Shown here piece by piece: positions 33,630 to 41,027 of a stretch of 41,027 bases of DNA. The translations under genes were made by a program, and so were the position numbers. The stretch covers positions 1 to 41,027 of the forward strand of contig JAFTKC010000013.1 in assembly GCA_017456055.1 (NCBI GenBank), given 5' to 3'. The number at the start of each line of letters is the position of its first letter. Position 1 is the first letter of the stretch. Under the pieces are notes generated by a model, which made no database searches, was not told where the DNA came from, and worked only from the letters and a program-made list of their open reading frames with translations. This DNA is from Clostridia bacterium. GTDB taxonomy: Bacteria > Bacillota > Clostridia > Christensenellales > Borkfalkiaceae.

Positions 33630-34661
33630 TTGGATAACAAAATAACCAAAACCAGACTGTCTAACTTCTTTGCGTACGAGTGGATATTGATGATAGTATT
33701 TCTCGTGGTTATAATATTTATAAACCAGTTCGTATACGGATTTTTCACGGCAGAGCCGACGGTAGGGCAAAGTTTTAAATACTTGTACGACGCAGACGTA
33801 TCGTCTGTGTCCGACCAAGATTTTGCATCCTTTATAATAGAAGAAATGCCCTTTAGTTATGACGTGATTGAGTTTGGGAGCGAGCCACTCACGGACGAGC
33901 GAGACGTATTAGGAATGAGAATCGCAATTCAAGACGGCGATATCTTTATAACGAGTGGAAAGAGGGATAGCGAAGGCGTATCTTTACTTGAGCAAAGAAT
34001 AGACAATCAAGGGGTGTGCTTATATAACTTCAATAAACTTCTATACGACGCAAAAGCGTATTTAAAAGGATTTTTAAAGGAAGAGTATGCTTCGTATAGC
34101 GAAAGTGACAAAGACCAACTCGTAAAGGATAGCAATAACCTAGACGAGCAAAAAATCCACGCGCGCTTTTTATCTCGAATGAAAAAGGATAACCGATACA
34201 GAACGGAAGAGCAAAAGAGCGAGGGAAAGGTTTTAGAAGTAGGTAGAATTAACCAACTTGTAAAAGAAGTTAACGACTTTGAATATCTTTTAGAAGAAAA
34301 GCCTGATATATTTTATCGCTACACCAGATATTCGCAAAGTCTAAAGTTTGCTAACGAAGATAAGAAAGAGCATTATCAAATGCTAGTAGACAGGGAGAAA
34401 GCCGACGAGAAAACGTGCGGGGAAAACGCCCCCTTTGGAATACTTGCCGAAAAACTTACGGGTGGAAAAGAAGACCCGTCAAAATATTTTAAGTTAAAAG
34501 GACAAGAGGTTGAAGGGGAAGAAGAAACCGTCTACACGGCGAAAGACGTAGTAATAACGGCGTTTGATTTTTTAGAATACCAAATTGATTTGCAGTTTGA
34601 AACTATATCGTTTATGAACGCAATAGTAAGAGAGTGCAGTAATTTTTTAGATGGAAGATAG
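33630..34661 (+). CDS. Uncharacterised membrane-anchored protein with TTG start
   Basis: A 343-residue protein that begins with TTG at 33630; GGAG is seven bases upstream and the ORF fits exactly between lysS and tmk. One membrane segment lies at residues ~18-40 (WILMIVFLVVIIFINQFVYGFF), then a soluble, charged region of ~300 residues with many Glu, Lys and Tyr and helical character; one part (~175-215, RMKKDNRYRTEEQKSEGK) is strongly basic. No family is recognised. Its place in a replication/translation operon might suggest a house-keeping role, but nothing in the sequence shows what it does. Confidence 0.8.
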   Translation: MDNKITKTRLSNFFAYEWILMIVFLVVIIFINQFVYGFFTAEPTVGQSFKYLYDADVSSVSDQDFASFIIEEMPFSYDVIEFGSEPLTDERDVLGMRIAIQDGDIFITSGKRDSEGVSLLEQRIDNQGVCLYNFNKLLYDAKAYLKGFLKEEYASYSESDKDQLVKDSNNLDEQKIHARFLSRMKKDNRYRTEEQKSEGKVLEVGRINQLVKEVNDFEYLLEEKPDIFYRYTRYSQSLKFANEDKKEHYQMLVDREKADEKTCGENAPFGILAEKLTGGKEDPSKYFKLKGQEVEGEEETVYTAKDVVITAFDFLEYQIDLQFETISFMNAIVRECSNFLDGR

Positions 34662-34665
34662 AAAA

Positions 34666-35289
34666 ATGAAAGGTAAATTTATAACCTTTGAAGGATGCGA
34701 AGGGGTAGGAAAATCCAGACAACTTGCAATGTTTGGGGAATATCTTGAAAAGAACGGGATAGCCCATTACTTTACGAGAGAGCCGGGAGGAGAGCCCGTT
34801 TCGGAGAAGATAAGAAACATAATACTAGATAAAGAAAACGAGTCTATGACCGACGAGTGCGAAGCCATGCTATACGCAGCGAGTAGAGTTCAACTATTAA
34901 AAAGGATAATAAAGCCCAAACTAGAAAGTGGAACGCTGGTGGTGTGCGATAGATATTTCGACTCATCTTTTGCATATCAAGCGTACGCAAGGGGGCTTGG
35001 CAAGGAATTTATAGCAAAAATCAACGATTACGCTATAAAGAATTTCACGCCCGACTACACGATATTTTTAAATTTATCGCCGGAGCAAGCGTTTAAGAGA
35101 AAAGGCGGAGTAGACAAGGGAGATAGGTTGGAACTTTCAGGCATGGAATTTCACAACAAAGTATATCAAGGCTATCTAGAGATAGCAAAAGAAAATCCCG
35201 AGCGCGTAATTTGTATAGATGCTAGTGGCGAAAAGTGGGAAACGCACGAAAAGATAATTAAAGCGCTAAAAGAAAGAGGAGTAATATGA
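34666..35289 (+). CDS. tmk: Thymidylate kinase
   Basis: A 207-residue kinase that phosphorylates dTMP to dTDP. Start chosen at 34666 because GGAAGA lies 8-13 bases upstream and the conserved protein begins MKGKFITFEG; an ATG five codons earlier overlaps the previous gene and has no ribosome binding site. P-loop GCEGVGKS (residues 10-17), TREPGGE, the CDRYFDSSFAYQ motif and a short LID region (FKRKGGVDKGDRLE) are present. After the P-loop Ser there is Arg18 where Thr is usual. It overlaps holB by four bases. Confidence 0.94.
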   Translation: MKGKFITFEGCEGVGKSRQLAMFGEYLEKNGIAHYFTREPGGEPVSEKIRNIILDKENESMTDECEAMLYAASRVQLLKRIIKPKLESGTLVVCDRYFDSSFAYQAYARGLGKEFIAKINDYAIKNFTPDYTIFLNLSPEQAFKRKGGVDKGDRLELSGMEFHNKVYQGYLEIAKENPERVICIDASGEKWETHEKIIKALKERGVI

Positions 35290-36269
35290 TAGATTACCGC
35301 TATCTTTTAGAACAAACGTCAGCCTACAAAACGCTAAGAGCCGACAAGCAAAAGGGCAACTTATCGCACGCATATTTAATAATAATTCCCGACGAGCAAA
35401 AGTTAAGAGAATATCTTAAAGTTTTTGCCAAACTAATGCTATGTAGTGGAGAAGAAATTTGCGAGAGTTGTAGAAACTGCAAGTTAATAGAGAGCGATTG
35501 TCATAGCGACGTAATGTATTTTCCCGAAAAGGAAGGGGCAGTTGTGACGGCGGACGTAAACAAACTTGTGGAAGAGAGTTTTTATAAGCCTATAGAAGGG
35601 GAAAAGAAGATTTTTATAATCTCTTCAGCCCAAACTATGAACGCGCAATCTCAAAACAAACTCTTAAAGACGTTGGAAGAGCCACCAAAAAACGTTCATA
35701 TCGTGCTTGGCGCGACAAACGAACACGCGCTACTTCCCACTATAAAATCAAGAGTGAGAAGGTTAGAGATATCGTCTTTTTCAAAAGACAGGCTAAAAAA
35801 AGCGCTAGAAAAAGAGTGTGACGACTATGAAAGGCTAGAGAGCGCAGTAGATTTTAGCGACGGAACTGTGGGTAGCGTACTTTCACTATATAACGACGAA
35901 AAACTACAAGAAACCAAAGACTTCGTTTTAGATTTAATAGCAAATATGTCGTCTAGTAAAGAAGTGCTAAAATATTCCACGCAAATTAGCGAAAAGAAGA
36001 TAGAAACGGAAATGTTTTTATCCGTTCTAGAATTGACGTTTAGGGATTTACTCTTATACTATAACGAGAGTGAAAACCTTATAGTAAACAAAAAAATACT
36101 AGTTAGTGGCGCGCTTGAAGTGGGCTACAATAGGGGCTCAACCTTACACGCAATCGAAAAGATTGGGGAAGCGAGAGTTAGATTAAACTTCAACACAAAC
36201 CAAACCATGTTAATCGAGTGGTTGTTGTTTCAAATTTTGGAGGGCAAACATAAATGGCAAAAGTTATAG
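35286..36269 (+). CDS. holB: DNA polymerase III subunit delta'
   Basis: A 327-residue clamp-loader subunit. It follows the AAA+ clamp-loader plan: SHAYL strand, a zinc-binding Cys cluster (Cys53, 59, 62, 65), EKKIFIISSAQTMNAQSQNKLLKTLEEPP (Walker B/sensor region with the conserved LLKxLEEPP) and LPTIKSRVRRLE with the SRC-like motif reading SRV. The Walker A loop expected after SHAYL is absent (LIIIPDEQK), consistent with a subunit that does not itself hydrolyse ATP. tmk upstream and ricT downstream are classical neighbours. Confidence 0.93.
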   Translation: MIDYRYLLEQTSAYKTLRADKQKGNLSHAYLIIIPDEQKLREYLKVFAKLMLCSGEEICESCRNCKLIESDCHSDVMYFPEKEGAVVTADVNKLVEESFYKPIEGEKKIFIISSAQTMNAQSQNKLLKTLEEPPKNVHIVLGATNEHALLPTIKSRVRRLEISSFSKDRLKKALEKECDDYERLESAVDFSDGTVGSVLSLYNDEKLQETKDFVLDLIANMSSSKEVLKYSTQISEKKIETEMFLSVLELTFRDLLLYYNESENLIVNKKILVSGALEVGYNRGSTLHAIEKIGEARVRLNFNTNQTMLIEWLLFQILEGKHKWQKL

Positions 36270-37114
36270 GGGTAAAATTTAAAAATACTGCTAAGGTTTA
36301 CTACTTTGCGCCTGCCAACGAGCAGGATGAGTATAGAGAAAATCAAGGCGTTATAGTAGAAACATCAAAGGGAGTAGAGTACGGAACGGTAGTTTTCGGC
36401 ATAAAAGAAATAGAAGACGGCAACATTACGCATCCGTTAAAACCCGTATTAAGAATAGCGACCGAAAAGGACGAGCAAAAGAACAAGAAGAACCAAGAAA
36501 AGATTCCAGAGGCTATGGACTACGCCGCAAAGAAGATAGAGGAAATGGGACTAGAGATGAAGTTAATAGGGTGTGAATACTCTTTTGACGGAAACAAACT
36601 AACCTACTATTTTTCGGCGGATAATAGAATAGACTTTAGAGAACTCGTAAAGGTATTAGCGGCAAACTTCAAAGTTAGAATAGAACTAAGGCAAGTAGGC
36701 ATTAGGGACGAGACCAAAATACTAGGTGGAATAGCGCCTTGTGGAAGAGTGTGCTGTTGCAGTAGTTGTATGCCGGAGTTTTCAAAAGTTTCGATAAAAA
36801 TGGCGAAAAATCAAGGACTTCACCTAAATCCGTCTAAAATTAGTGGACTTTGTGGAAGACTTATGTGTTGTCTAGAATACGAAAACGATTATTACGCAGA
36901 AGTTTATAAGAAGATGCCGAAAATTGGGGGAACGGTAAAAACTCCCGACGGTGAAGGCGTAGTAATATCTAACGATATGCTAAAGTTAATAAGCAAAGTG
37001 AAAATTACTAACGCAGACGGAAGCGAAGTATATAAAGATTTTGAAGTTAGTAAACTTCAATTCAAGAAGGGCGCGCCCGAAAAGGAAAAAAGCGAAGACG
37101 AAGAAGAAAATTAG
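36254..37114 (+). CDS. ricT: PSP1 domain protein RicT (YaaT)
   Basis: A 286-residue PSP1-domain protein. The N-terminal GVKFKNTAKVYYFAP and GVIVETSKGVEYGTV begin the domain; ILGGIAPCGRVCCCSSC and SGLCGRLMCCLEYEN hold the conserved cysteines that bind Fe-S clusters in the Ric complex. In Bacillus RicT with RicA and RicF affects RNase Y-dependent mRNA maturation, competence and sporulation. It overlaps holB by 16 bases and is the last gene of the greA-lysS-tmk-holB run. The C-terminus is Glu/Lys-rich. Confidence 0.93.
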   Translation: MAKVIGVKFKNTAKVYYFAPANEQDEYRENQGVIVETSKGVEYGTVVFGIKEIEDGNITHPLKPVLRIATEKDEQKNKKNQEKIPEAMDYAAKKIEEMGLEMKLIGCEYSFDGNKLTYYFSADNRIDFRELVKVLAANFKVRIELRQVGIRDETKILGGIAPCGRVCCCSSCMPEFSKVSIKMAKNQGLHLNPSKISGLCGRLMCCLEYENDYYAEVYKKMPKIGGTVKTPDGEGVVISNDMLKLISKVKITNADGSEVYKDFEVSKLQFKKGAPEKEKSEDEEEN

Positions 37115-37122
37115 CAAATTAT

Positions 37123-37152
37123 ATTTACAAACGAAATTTTTTGTGATAGAAT
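37123..37152 (+). promoter_or_regulatory. Ferredoxin gene promoter
   Basis: TTTACA (37123-37128), 18-base spacer, TAGAAT (37147-37152) with TGTGA extension. No terminator separates it from ricT, so read-through is also possible. Confidence 0.7.
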
Positions 37153-37189
37153 AAATTACGGAAAAGAAATAAAATAGGAGGTAGACTCT

Positions 37190-37360
37190 ATGGCATACAA
37201 AATTAGTGATGCATGCATCAGTTGTGGTGCTTGCGCAGACACCTGTCCAGTAGGTGCTATAAGCCAAGGCGATACGCAATACAATATCGATGCAGAAGCT
37301 TGTATCAGTTGTGGCGCATGTGCTGGTGGTTGCCCAGTAGAAGCTATTTCAGAAGAATAA
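37190..37360 (+). CDS. 2[4Fe-4S] ferredoxin
   Basis: A 56-residue clostridial-type ferredoxin. Two motifs, CISCGACADTCP (Cys9, 12, 15, 19) and CISCGACAGGCP (Cys38, 41, 44, 48), bind two 4Fe-4S clusters. It is the likely electron acceptor of the PFOR encoded at 3844-7344 and donor to hydrogenases or other enzymes. AGGAGG lies about 8 bases upstream of the ATG. It is monocistronic with its own promoter and terminator, as expected of an abundant protein. Confidence 0.97.
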   Translation: MAYKISDACISCGACADTCPVGAISQGDTQYNIDAEACISCGACAGGCPVEAISEE

Positions 37361-37377
37361 TAAAATAGCAAAAAGTC

Positions 37378-37408
37378 AAGGCACGATAATTTATCGTGCC
37401 TTAATTTT
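37378..37408 (+). terminator. Terminator after the ferredoxin gene
   Basis: AAGGCACGATAA (37378-37389) and TTATCGTGCCTT (37391-37402) form a perfect stem whose innermost pairs open into the loop; followed by AATTTTT. Confidence 0.88.
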
Positions 37409-37426
37409 TAGGTAGGAATTTTCCTT

Positions 37427-38092
37427 ATGGAAGTATTAGAAAACTTAAACTTAGAAAACTTAAAAATCTATCAAGACGATAGTTTATATAAATTCACTTC
37501 GGATTCTGTTATTTTATCTCGCTTTGCGAGGGTGAAGATGGGCGACGTTGTCGCCGATTTTTGTTCGGGCAGTGGAATAGTTGGATTCCATTTATTTGGA
37601 CTAAATAAAAATCTAATTAAATCGGTCACCTTTTTTGAAATGCAACAGCCACTTTATTCTCTTTCAAAAAAAAGCATAGAAATTAACGGACTAAACGATA
37701 AATTTTTTGCTGAAAACGTTAAAATTCAAGATATAGGAAAGGAATACGCTGGCAAATTTTCGCTAATTACTTGCAATCCCCCTTACTGCAAACAAGGAGC
37801 AGGGGAAACGCAGGAAAAAGAGTGTATTTCTATGTGTAGAAGAGAAATATATCTTCCTTTAGAAGACCTAATGAAAAGCGTGGGGAAATGTCTAAAGTTC
37901 GGGGGAAGAGTGTGTATGTGCCATAGGGCAGATAGGCTAGTCGATTTAATCGCCGAAATGAGAAAAAATAATATAGAGCCAAAAAGATTGCAAACGGTTT
38001 CGGCCAAAGGGAAAGAGCCCTATCTAGTTTTAGTAGAAGGGGTGAAAGGCGGAAAAAGTGGCTTAAAAATATTAAAAAACACCGAAAATTAA
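37427..38092 (+). CDS. tRNA1(Val) A37 N6-methyltransferase-like (TrmN6/YfiC family)
   Basis: A 221-residue SAM-dependent methyltransferase. Residues ~15-35 (YQDDSLYKFTSDSVILSRFA) match the family start, VADFCSGSGIVGFHL is the SAM-binding loop, FFEMQQPLY holds the acidic residue for ribose contact, and NPPY is the catalytic motif of N6-adenine methyltransferases. The proven E. coli member acts on tRNA1(Val); the substrate here is inferred from the family. It precedes rsmI by 9 bases, a common pairing in Firmicutes. Confidence 0.9.
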   Translation: MEVLENLNLENLKIYQDDSLYKFTSDSVILSRFARVKMGDVVADFCSGSGIVGFHLFGLNKNLIKSVTFFEMQQPLYSLSKKSIEINGLNDKFFAENVKIQDIGKEYAGKFSLITCNPPYCKQGAGETQEKECISMCRREIYLPLEDLMKSVGKCLKFGGRVCMCHRADRLVDLIAEMRKNNIEPKRLQTVSAKGKEPYLVLVEGVKGGKSGLKILKNTEN

Positions 38093-38101
38093 GGGGAAAA
38101 T

Positions 38102-38899
38102 ATGTTGTATTTTGTAGCAACGCCCATAGGAAATCTAAAGGATATTTCTTATAGAGCGATTGAAGTTTTAAATTCAGTAGACGAAATTGGGTGCGAAGAT
38201 ACTCGCCACTCTTTGACGTTATTAAATCACTATTCAATAAAAAAGCCCTTGTTTTCATATCATAAATTTAACGAAAAACAAGCGCTAAGTGAAATTATAG
38301 AAAAACTAAAGCAAGGCAAAAATATCGCCATTATTTCGGATGCAGGAATGCCCGTAATCTCAGACCCCGGCAATCTTTTAACTAGAGCCTTAAAAGAAGA
38401 AGGGCTAGAGTTTACCGTAGTTCCAGGCGCAAACGCCGCCTTATCCGCGTTAATACTTTCGGGGCTAGATGCTAGTAGATTTTGTTTTATAGGTTTTTTG
38501 CCACAAAAGAAGAGCGATAGGGTAGAATTACTAGAAAAATTCAAAAAGACCCCCGCAACGCTTATATTTTACTCTGCTCCGCACGACGTAAAAAAGGACG
38601 TGGAAAGCATTTACCAAGTTTTTGGCAATAGAAAAGCCGTTGCAGTTAAAGAGATTACTAAAATTCACGAAAACACACTAGAATTTAACCTAGAAGAAGG
38701 CATAAATTTCGAGCCTAAAGGGGAATACGTTTTAATAGTAGACGGCTACGAAGAAAAGATAGACCTTAGCGTTTCGCCCGAAGAACTTATTGACAGATAT
38801 ATCAAAGAGGGAATGGATAAAAAGTCGGCAATTAAGAAAGTTGCAAAAGAGCGAGATATTCCAAAGACCGAACTATATAAATACACTATAGGAAAGTAA
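38102..38899 (+). CDS. rsmI: 16S rRNA (cytidine(1402)-2'-O)-methyltransferase
   Basis: A 265-residue tetrapyrrole-methylase-fold enzyme that methylates C1402 of 16S rRNA. Conserved parts are LYFVATPIGNLKDIS at the N-terminus, CEDTRHSLTLLNHY, ISDAGMPVISDPG, VVPGANAALSALILSG, and FIGFLPQK. The C-terminal ~50 residues (KKSAIKKVAKERDIPKTELYKY) form the small helical end domain typical of RsmI. Its stop is one base before the ABC exporter start. Confidence 0.96.
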   Translation: MLYFVATPIGNLKDISYRAIEVLNSVDEIGCEDTRHSLTLLNHYSIKKPLFSYHKFNEKQALSEIIEKLKQGKNIAIISDAGMPVISDPGNLLTRALKEEGLEFTVVPGANAALSALILSGLDASRFCFIGFLPQKKSDRVELLEKFKKTPATLIFYSAPHDVKKDVESIYQVFGNRKAVAVKEITKIHENTLEFNLEEGINFEPKGEYVLIVDGYEEKIDLSVSPEELIDRYIKEGMDKKSAIKKVAKERDIPKTELYKYTIGK

Positions 38900-38900
38900 A

Positions 38901-40613
38901 ATGTTAAAGAGATTTTTTTCTTATTACAAACCACATAAACTAATTTTTACGTTAGATATGCTAGCGTCTTTAGTGGTGGCAGGCGTGGGGATAATCTATC
39001 CAATGATGACTAGAACTATGCTAAACAATTATATTCCCAACAAGGAGTATAATAATATAATAGCGTTTGGCGTAGTGCTACTTATAATCTACGTAATAAG
39101 GCTACTATTGAACTATTTCATACAATATCAAGGACACATGGTCGGTGTAAAAATGCAAGCGCAAATGCGTAGAGATATGTTTTCCCACTTGCAAACACTT
39201 CCCTATAAGTTTTACGACGATAATGAAACGGGTAAAATAATGTCTAGAATGACTAGCGATTTAAACGATATAAGCGAACTTGCACATCACGGCCCTGAAA
39301 ACGTAATAATATCGTCCATCTCAATCGTTGCGTCCTTCGTATACTTAATGACCATTAACGTTTATCTAACGCTAATAATTTTTATATGCGTTCCATTTTT
39401 AATCGTTATATCAATGACGGTTAGAAAAAAGATGAGAGACGCCTTTATGGAAAGTAGAAAGGCAACGGCGCAAATCAACGCTTCTTTAGAGAGCAGTATT
39501 TCGGGAATTAGAGTGACCAAAGCCTTTAACAATTCAAAAAGCGAAAAGGAAAAGTTTGAAAAGGGCAACCTTGAATTTGTTTTTGCAAGGAAAAAAGCGT
39601 ATAAAGCAATGGGTGTTTTTCACTCTACCACTACTTTCGTCACCGAAGTTTTTAACGTGGTGGTGCTAATTGCGGGTGGATTATTTTTGTACGCAGGTAG
39701 CATTGAACTTGGCGACTACACGGCGTTTATCGTTTCAATCAACGTCTTTTTAGCCCCCGTTAGACAACTTATAATGTTTATGGAACAATATCAAAACGGA
39801 GTGACGGGCTTTAAGAGATTTATCGAGATTATGGACACACCTAGCGAAGTAGACCAAGAGGGTGCGACGGATATAGAAGACGTAGAGGGTAATATCGAAT
39901 TTAGTTCGGTCTCTTTTAGTTATGGAGAAAGTGACGTTTTGCGTGACCTAAATCTAAGCGTAAAAAAAGGTCAAACCTTTGCTTTAGTTGGTCCAAGTGG
40001 TGGTGGAAAAACCACTATTTGTCATTTGCTTCCAAGATTTTATAAGATAGCGCAAGGCGAAATCAGTATCGACGGAAAAGATATAAACAAAGTGACGGCA
40101 AAATCACTTCGTCAAAGCATAGGAATCGTTCAACAAGACGTGTACCTATTTAATGCTAGTATTAAAGACAATATTTTATACGGCAATCCAAACGCCACTT
40201 TTGAAGAAGTGGTGGAGGCGGCAAAAAGAGCCAATATTCACGATTATATTTGCACGCTTGAAAACGGATACGACACCGAAGTCGGCGAGCGTGGGGTAAG
40301 GCTATCGGGTGGACAAAAGCAAAGGATATCTATTGCTAGAGTGTTCCTAAAAAACCCACCTATACTTATTCTAGACGAAGCAACTTCGGCGTTAGATAAC
40401 GCTACCGAGATGCTAATTCAACAATCTTTAGACGGGCTTTGCAAGGGAAGAACGACAATCGTCGTTGCGCATAGACTTTCCACCGTTAAAAACGCAGATT
40501 GCATAGCCGTTATAGAAGACGGAAGAATTATAGAGCAAGGCGCGCACGAAGAGTTAGTTAAAAACGACGGCGAATACGCAAAACTCTATCGCCACACCCT
40601 AGTTTCAAATTAA
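38901..40613 (+). CDS. ABC transporter, fused membrane and ATPase domains (MsbA/multidrug exporter type)
   Basis: A 570-residue half-transporter. Residues ~10-300 are the six-helix ABC transmembrane domain with NETGKIMSRMTSDLNDI in the coupling region; residues ~330-570 are the ATPase with Walker A GPSGGGKTT, Q-loop VQQDVYLF, signature LSGGQKQR, Walker B ILILDEA with SALD, and VAHRLST switch His. It probably works as a homodimer exporting a lipid, drug or peptide; substrate not readable. It starts one base after rsmI and uses GGAAAG within the rsmI end as ribosome binding site. Confidence 0.93.
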   Translation: MLKRFFSYYKPHKLIFTLDMLASLVVAGVGIIYPMMTRTMLNNYIPNKEYNNIIAFGVVLLIIYVIRLLLNYFIQYQGHMVGVKMQAQMRRDMFSHLQTLPYKFYDDNETGKIMSRMTSDLNDISELAHHGPENVIISSISIVASFVYLMTINVYLTLIIFICVPFLIVISMTVRKKMRDAFMESRKATAQINASLESSISGIRVTKAFNNSKSEKEKFEKGNLEFVFARKKAYKAMGVFHSTTTFVTEVFNVVVLIAGGLFLYAGSIELGDYTAFIVSINVFLAPVRQLIMFMEQYQNGVTGFKRFIEIMDTPSEVDQEGATDIEDVEGNIEFSSVSFSYGESDVLRDLNLSVKKGQTFALVGPSGGGKTTICHLLPRFYKIAQGEISIDGKDINKVTAKSLRQSIGIVQQDVYLFNASIKDNILYGNPNATFEEVVEAAKRANIHDYICTLENGYDTEVGERGVRLSGGQKQRISIARVFLKNPPILILDEATSALDNATEMLIQQSLDGLCKGRTTIVVAHRLSTVKNADCIAVIEDGRIIEQGAHEELVKNDGEYAKLYRHTLVSN

Positions 40614-40640
40614 AGGCAGATAAGCAAAATAAAAAAGCCT

Positions 40641-40710
40641 ACCGAAGCGTGTATTTCATAGGGATTTTGAAAAAACATACTAAAATCAATAGGAATACAC
40701 TATTTCGGGT
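40641..40710. repeat. Imperfect long hairpin after the ABC exporter
   Basis: Three helices stack in one hairpin: CCGAA (40642-40646) with TTCGG (40704-40708), GTGTATT (40649-40655) with AATACAC (40694-40700), and GATTTT (40663-40668) with AAAATC (40682-40687). Small internal loops separate them. No T-tract follows directly. It may be an RNA structure, a binding region (it includes one copy of the ATCAATAGG motif) or a mobile-element remnant. Confidence 0.5.
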
Positions 40711-40725
40711 GAATCAAAGAAAGTT

Positions 40726-40757
40726 AGAACTTAGACGTAAAAATCTAAGTTCTTTTT
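40726..40757 (+). terminator. Terminator of the trmN6-rsmI-ABC exporter operon
   Basis: AGAACTTAGA (40726-40735) pairs perfectly with TCTAAGTTCT (40744-40753), 8-base loop, T run at 40753-40757. Confidence 0.88.
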
Positions 40758-40794
40758 CTATGCACAGATATTTTGTGGACTGAAAATGTCAAAA

Positions 40795-40828
40795 TGTATC
40801 AAAATCAATCTATGATTCTATTGATACA
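40795..40828. promoter_or_regulatory. Inverted repeat upstream of the HipA-like gene promoter
   Basis: TGTATCAA (40795-40802) and TTGATACA (40821-40828) form a perfect inverted repeat 15 bases upstream of the -35 box. The right side includes ATTCTATTGAT, an inverted copy of the motif ATCAATAG that also occurs at 40685 and, inverted, at 40894. Likely a binding site for a regulator of the downstream gene. Confidence 0.5.
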
Positions 40829-40842
40829 GGCGCCATAATTGC

Positions 40843-40871
40843 TTGACATTACTTTCAATATGTGTTATAGT
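40843..40871 (+). promoter_or_regulatory. Promoter of the HipA-like gene
   Basis: TTGACA (40843-40848), 17-base spacer, TATAGT (40866-40871) with TGTGT extension. Predicted start near 40878, about 44 bases before the ATG, with GAGGAG as ribosome binding site. Confidence 0.87.
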
Positions 40872-40921
40872 TATTGTGTCAAAATAGAAACATAACCCTA
40901 TTGATTTATTGAGGAGATTAT

Positions 40922-41027
40922 ATGATAGACTTTTCAAAATACGAAAGAACCAACACATATTATGGTGGAACAGAACGTAAATTTGGCGTAAATGTTGACG
41001 GCTTTGAATATATGATTAAATTTCAAA
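40922..41027 (+). CDS. HipA/CtkA-like kinase, N-terminus only (3'-truncated by window end)
   Basis: Only 35 residues are in the window, reading MIDFSKYERTNTYYGG and then KFGVNVDGFEYMIKFQ. The combination of FSKY, YGG-x-E-x-K and YMIKFQ matches the start of HipA-domain/CtkA-type Ser/Thr kinases of Clostridia, in which a glycine-rich segment and the following Lys form the nucleotide-binding region. HipA proteins are toxins of toxin-antitoxin pairs; no hipB-like antitoxin gene precedes it here. With so little sequence the family call is tentative. Confidence 0.6.
   Translation, partial: MIDFSKYERTNTYYGGTERKFGVNVDGFEYMIKFQ

Overview
The window is about 41 kb of AT-rich chromosome from an anaerobic, endospore-forming Firmicute of the class Clostridia. 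The evidence is a single-chain pyruvate:ferredoxin oxidoreductase, a 2[4Fe-4S] ferredoxin, GTP-type PEP carboxykinase and a set of sporulation/germination genes (SipL-like, spoIIR, sleB-ypeB, CotF-like coat proteins). Also present are an ECF transporter module, RicT, DUF1540 and QueT. Promoters are mostly close to TTGACA-N17-TATAAT with TGn extension, and terminators are strong hairpins with T-tracts. I saw no tRNA, rRNA, CRISPR array, insertion sequence or prophage. Most of the window is core genome; only the last ~400 bases look accessory.

Layout. 1-3.2 kb: the end of serA, then a polar amino acid ABC transporter operon that ends with a TrpR/YerC-like regulator gene and begins with a promoter embedded in repeats. 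3.2-3.8 kb: a 6S-like structured RNA with its own promoter and terminator, then a small Rho_N/SAP-like gene. 3.8-7.3 kb: nifJ on the minus strand. 7.5-11.9 kb: ecfA1-ecfA2-ecfT-truA, then rplM-rpsI. 11.95-12.14 kb: a gene-free tandem array of short hairpins. 12.2-14.7 kb: a beta-helix lipoprotein and an alpha-oxoamine synthase resembling serine palmitoyltransferase. 14.8-20 kb: SipL-like gene, ispE, spoIIR, sleB, ypeB. 20-24.5 kb: an unknown minus-strand gene, pckA, a CvpA-like protein and two small CotF-like proteins. 24.5-25.2 kb: queT behind a preQ1-I riboswitch. 25.2-30.5 kb: two small minus-strand genes, then surface polysaccharide/envelope genes (O-antigen ligase-like, SDR, glf, LPG_synthase_TM protein). 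30.6-31.4 kb: rplI, a DUF1540 mini-protein and a possible minus-strand small RNA. 31.6-37.1 kb: greA-lysS-(unknown)-tmk-holB-ricT. 37.1-40.6 kb: ferredoxin, trmN6-like, rsmI, ABC exporter. 40.6-41.0 kb: a hairpin, a terminator, and the start of a HipA/CtkA-like kinase with its promoter.

How parts connect. EcfA1/A2/T form the shared energising module used by separate substrate-binding (S) subunits; QueT at 24.7 kb is one such S subunit and its leader senses the same class of compound that it imports. SipL, SpoIIR, SleB, YpeB and the CotF-like proteins cover signalling, coat assembly and germination of the spore. PFOR and ferredoxin are the core of fermentative electron flow. The most unusual features are the hairpin array at 11.96-12.14 kb, the 6S-like RNA at 3.27 kb, the palindrome/direct-repeat control region at 340-466, and the repeated motif around the terminal HipA-like gene. 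All assignments are by reading the sequence; no database search was possible.
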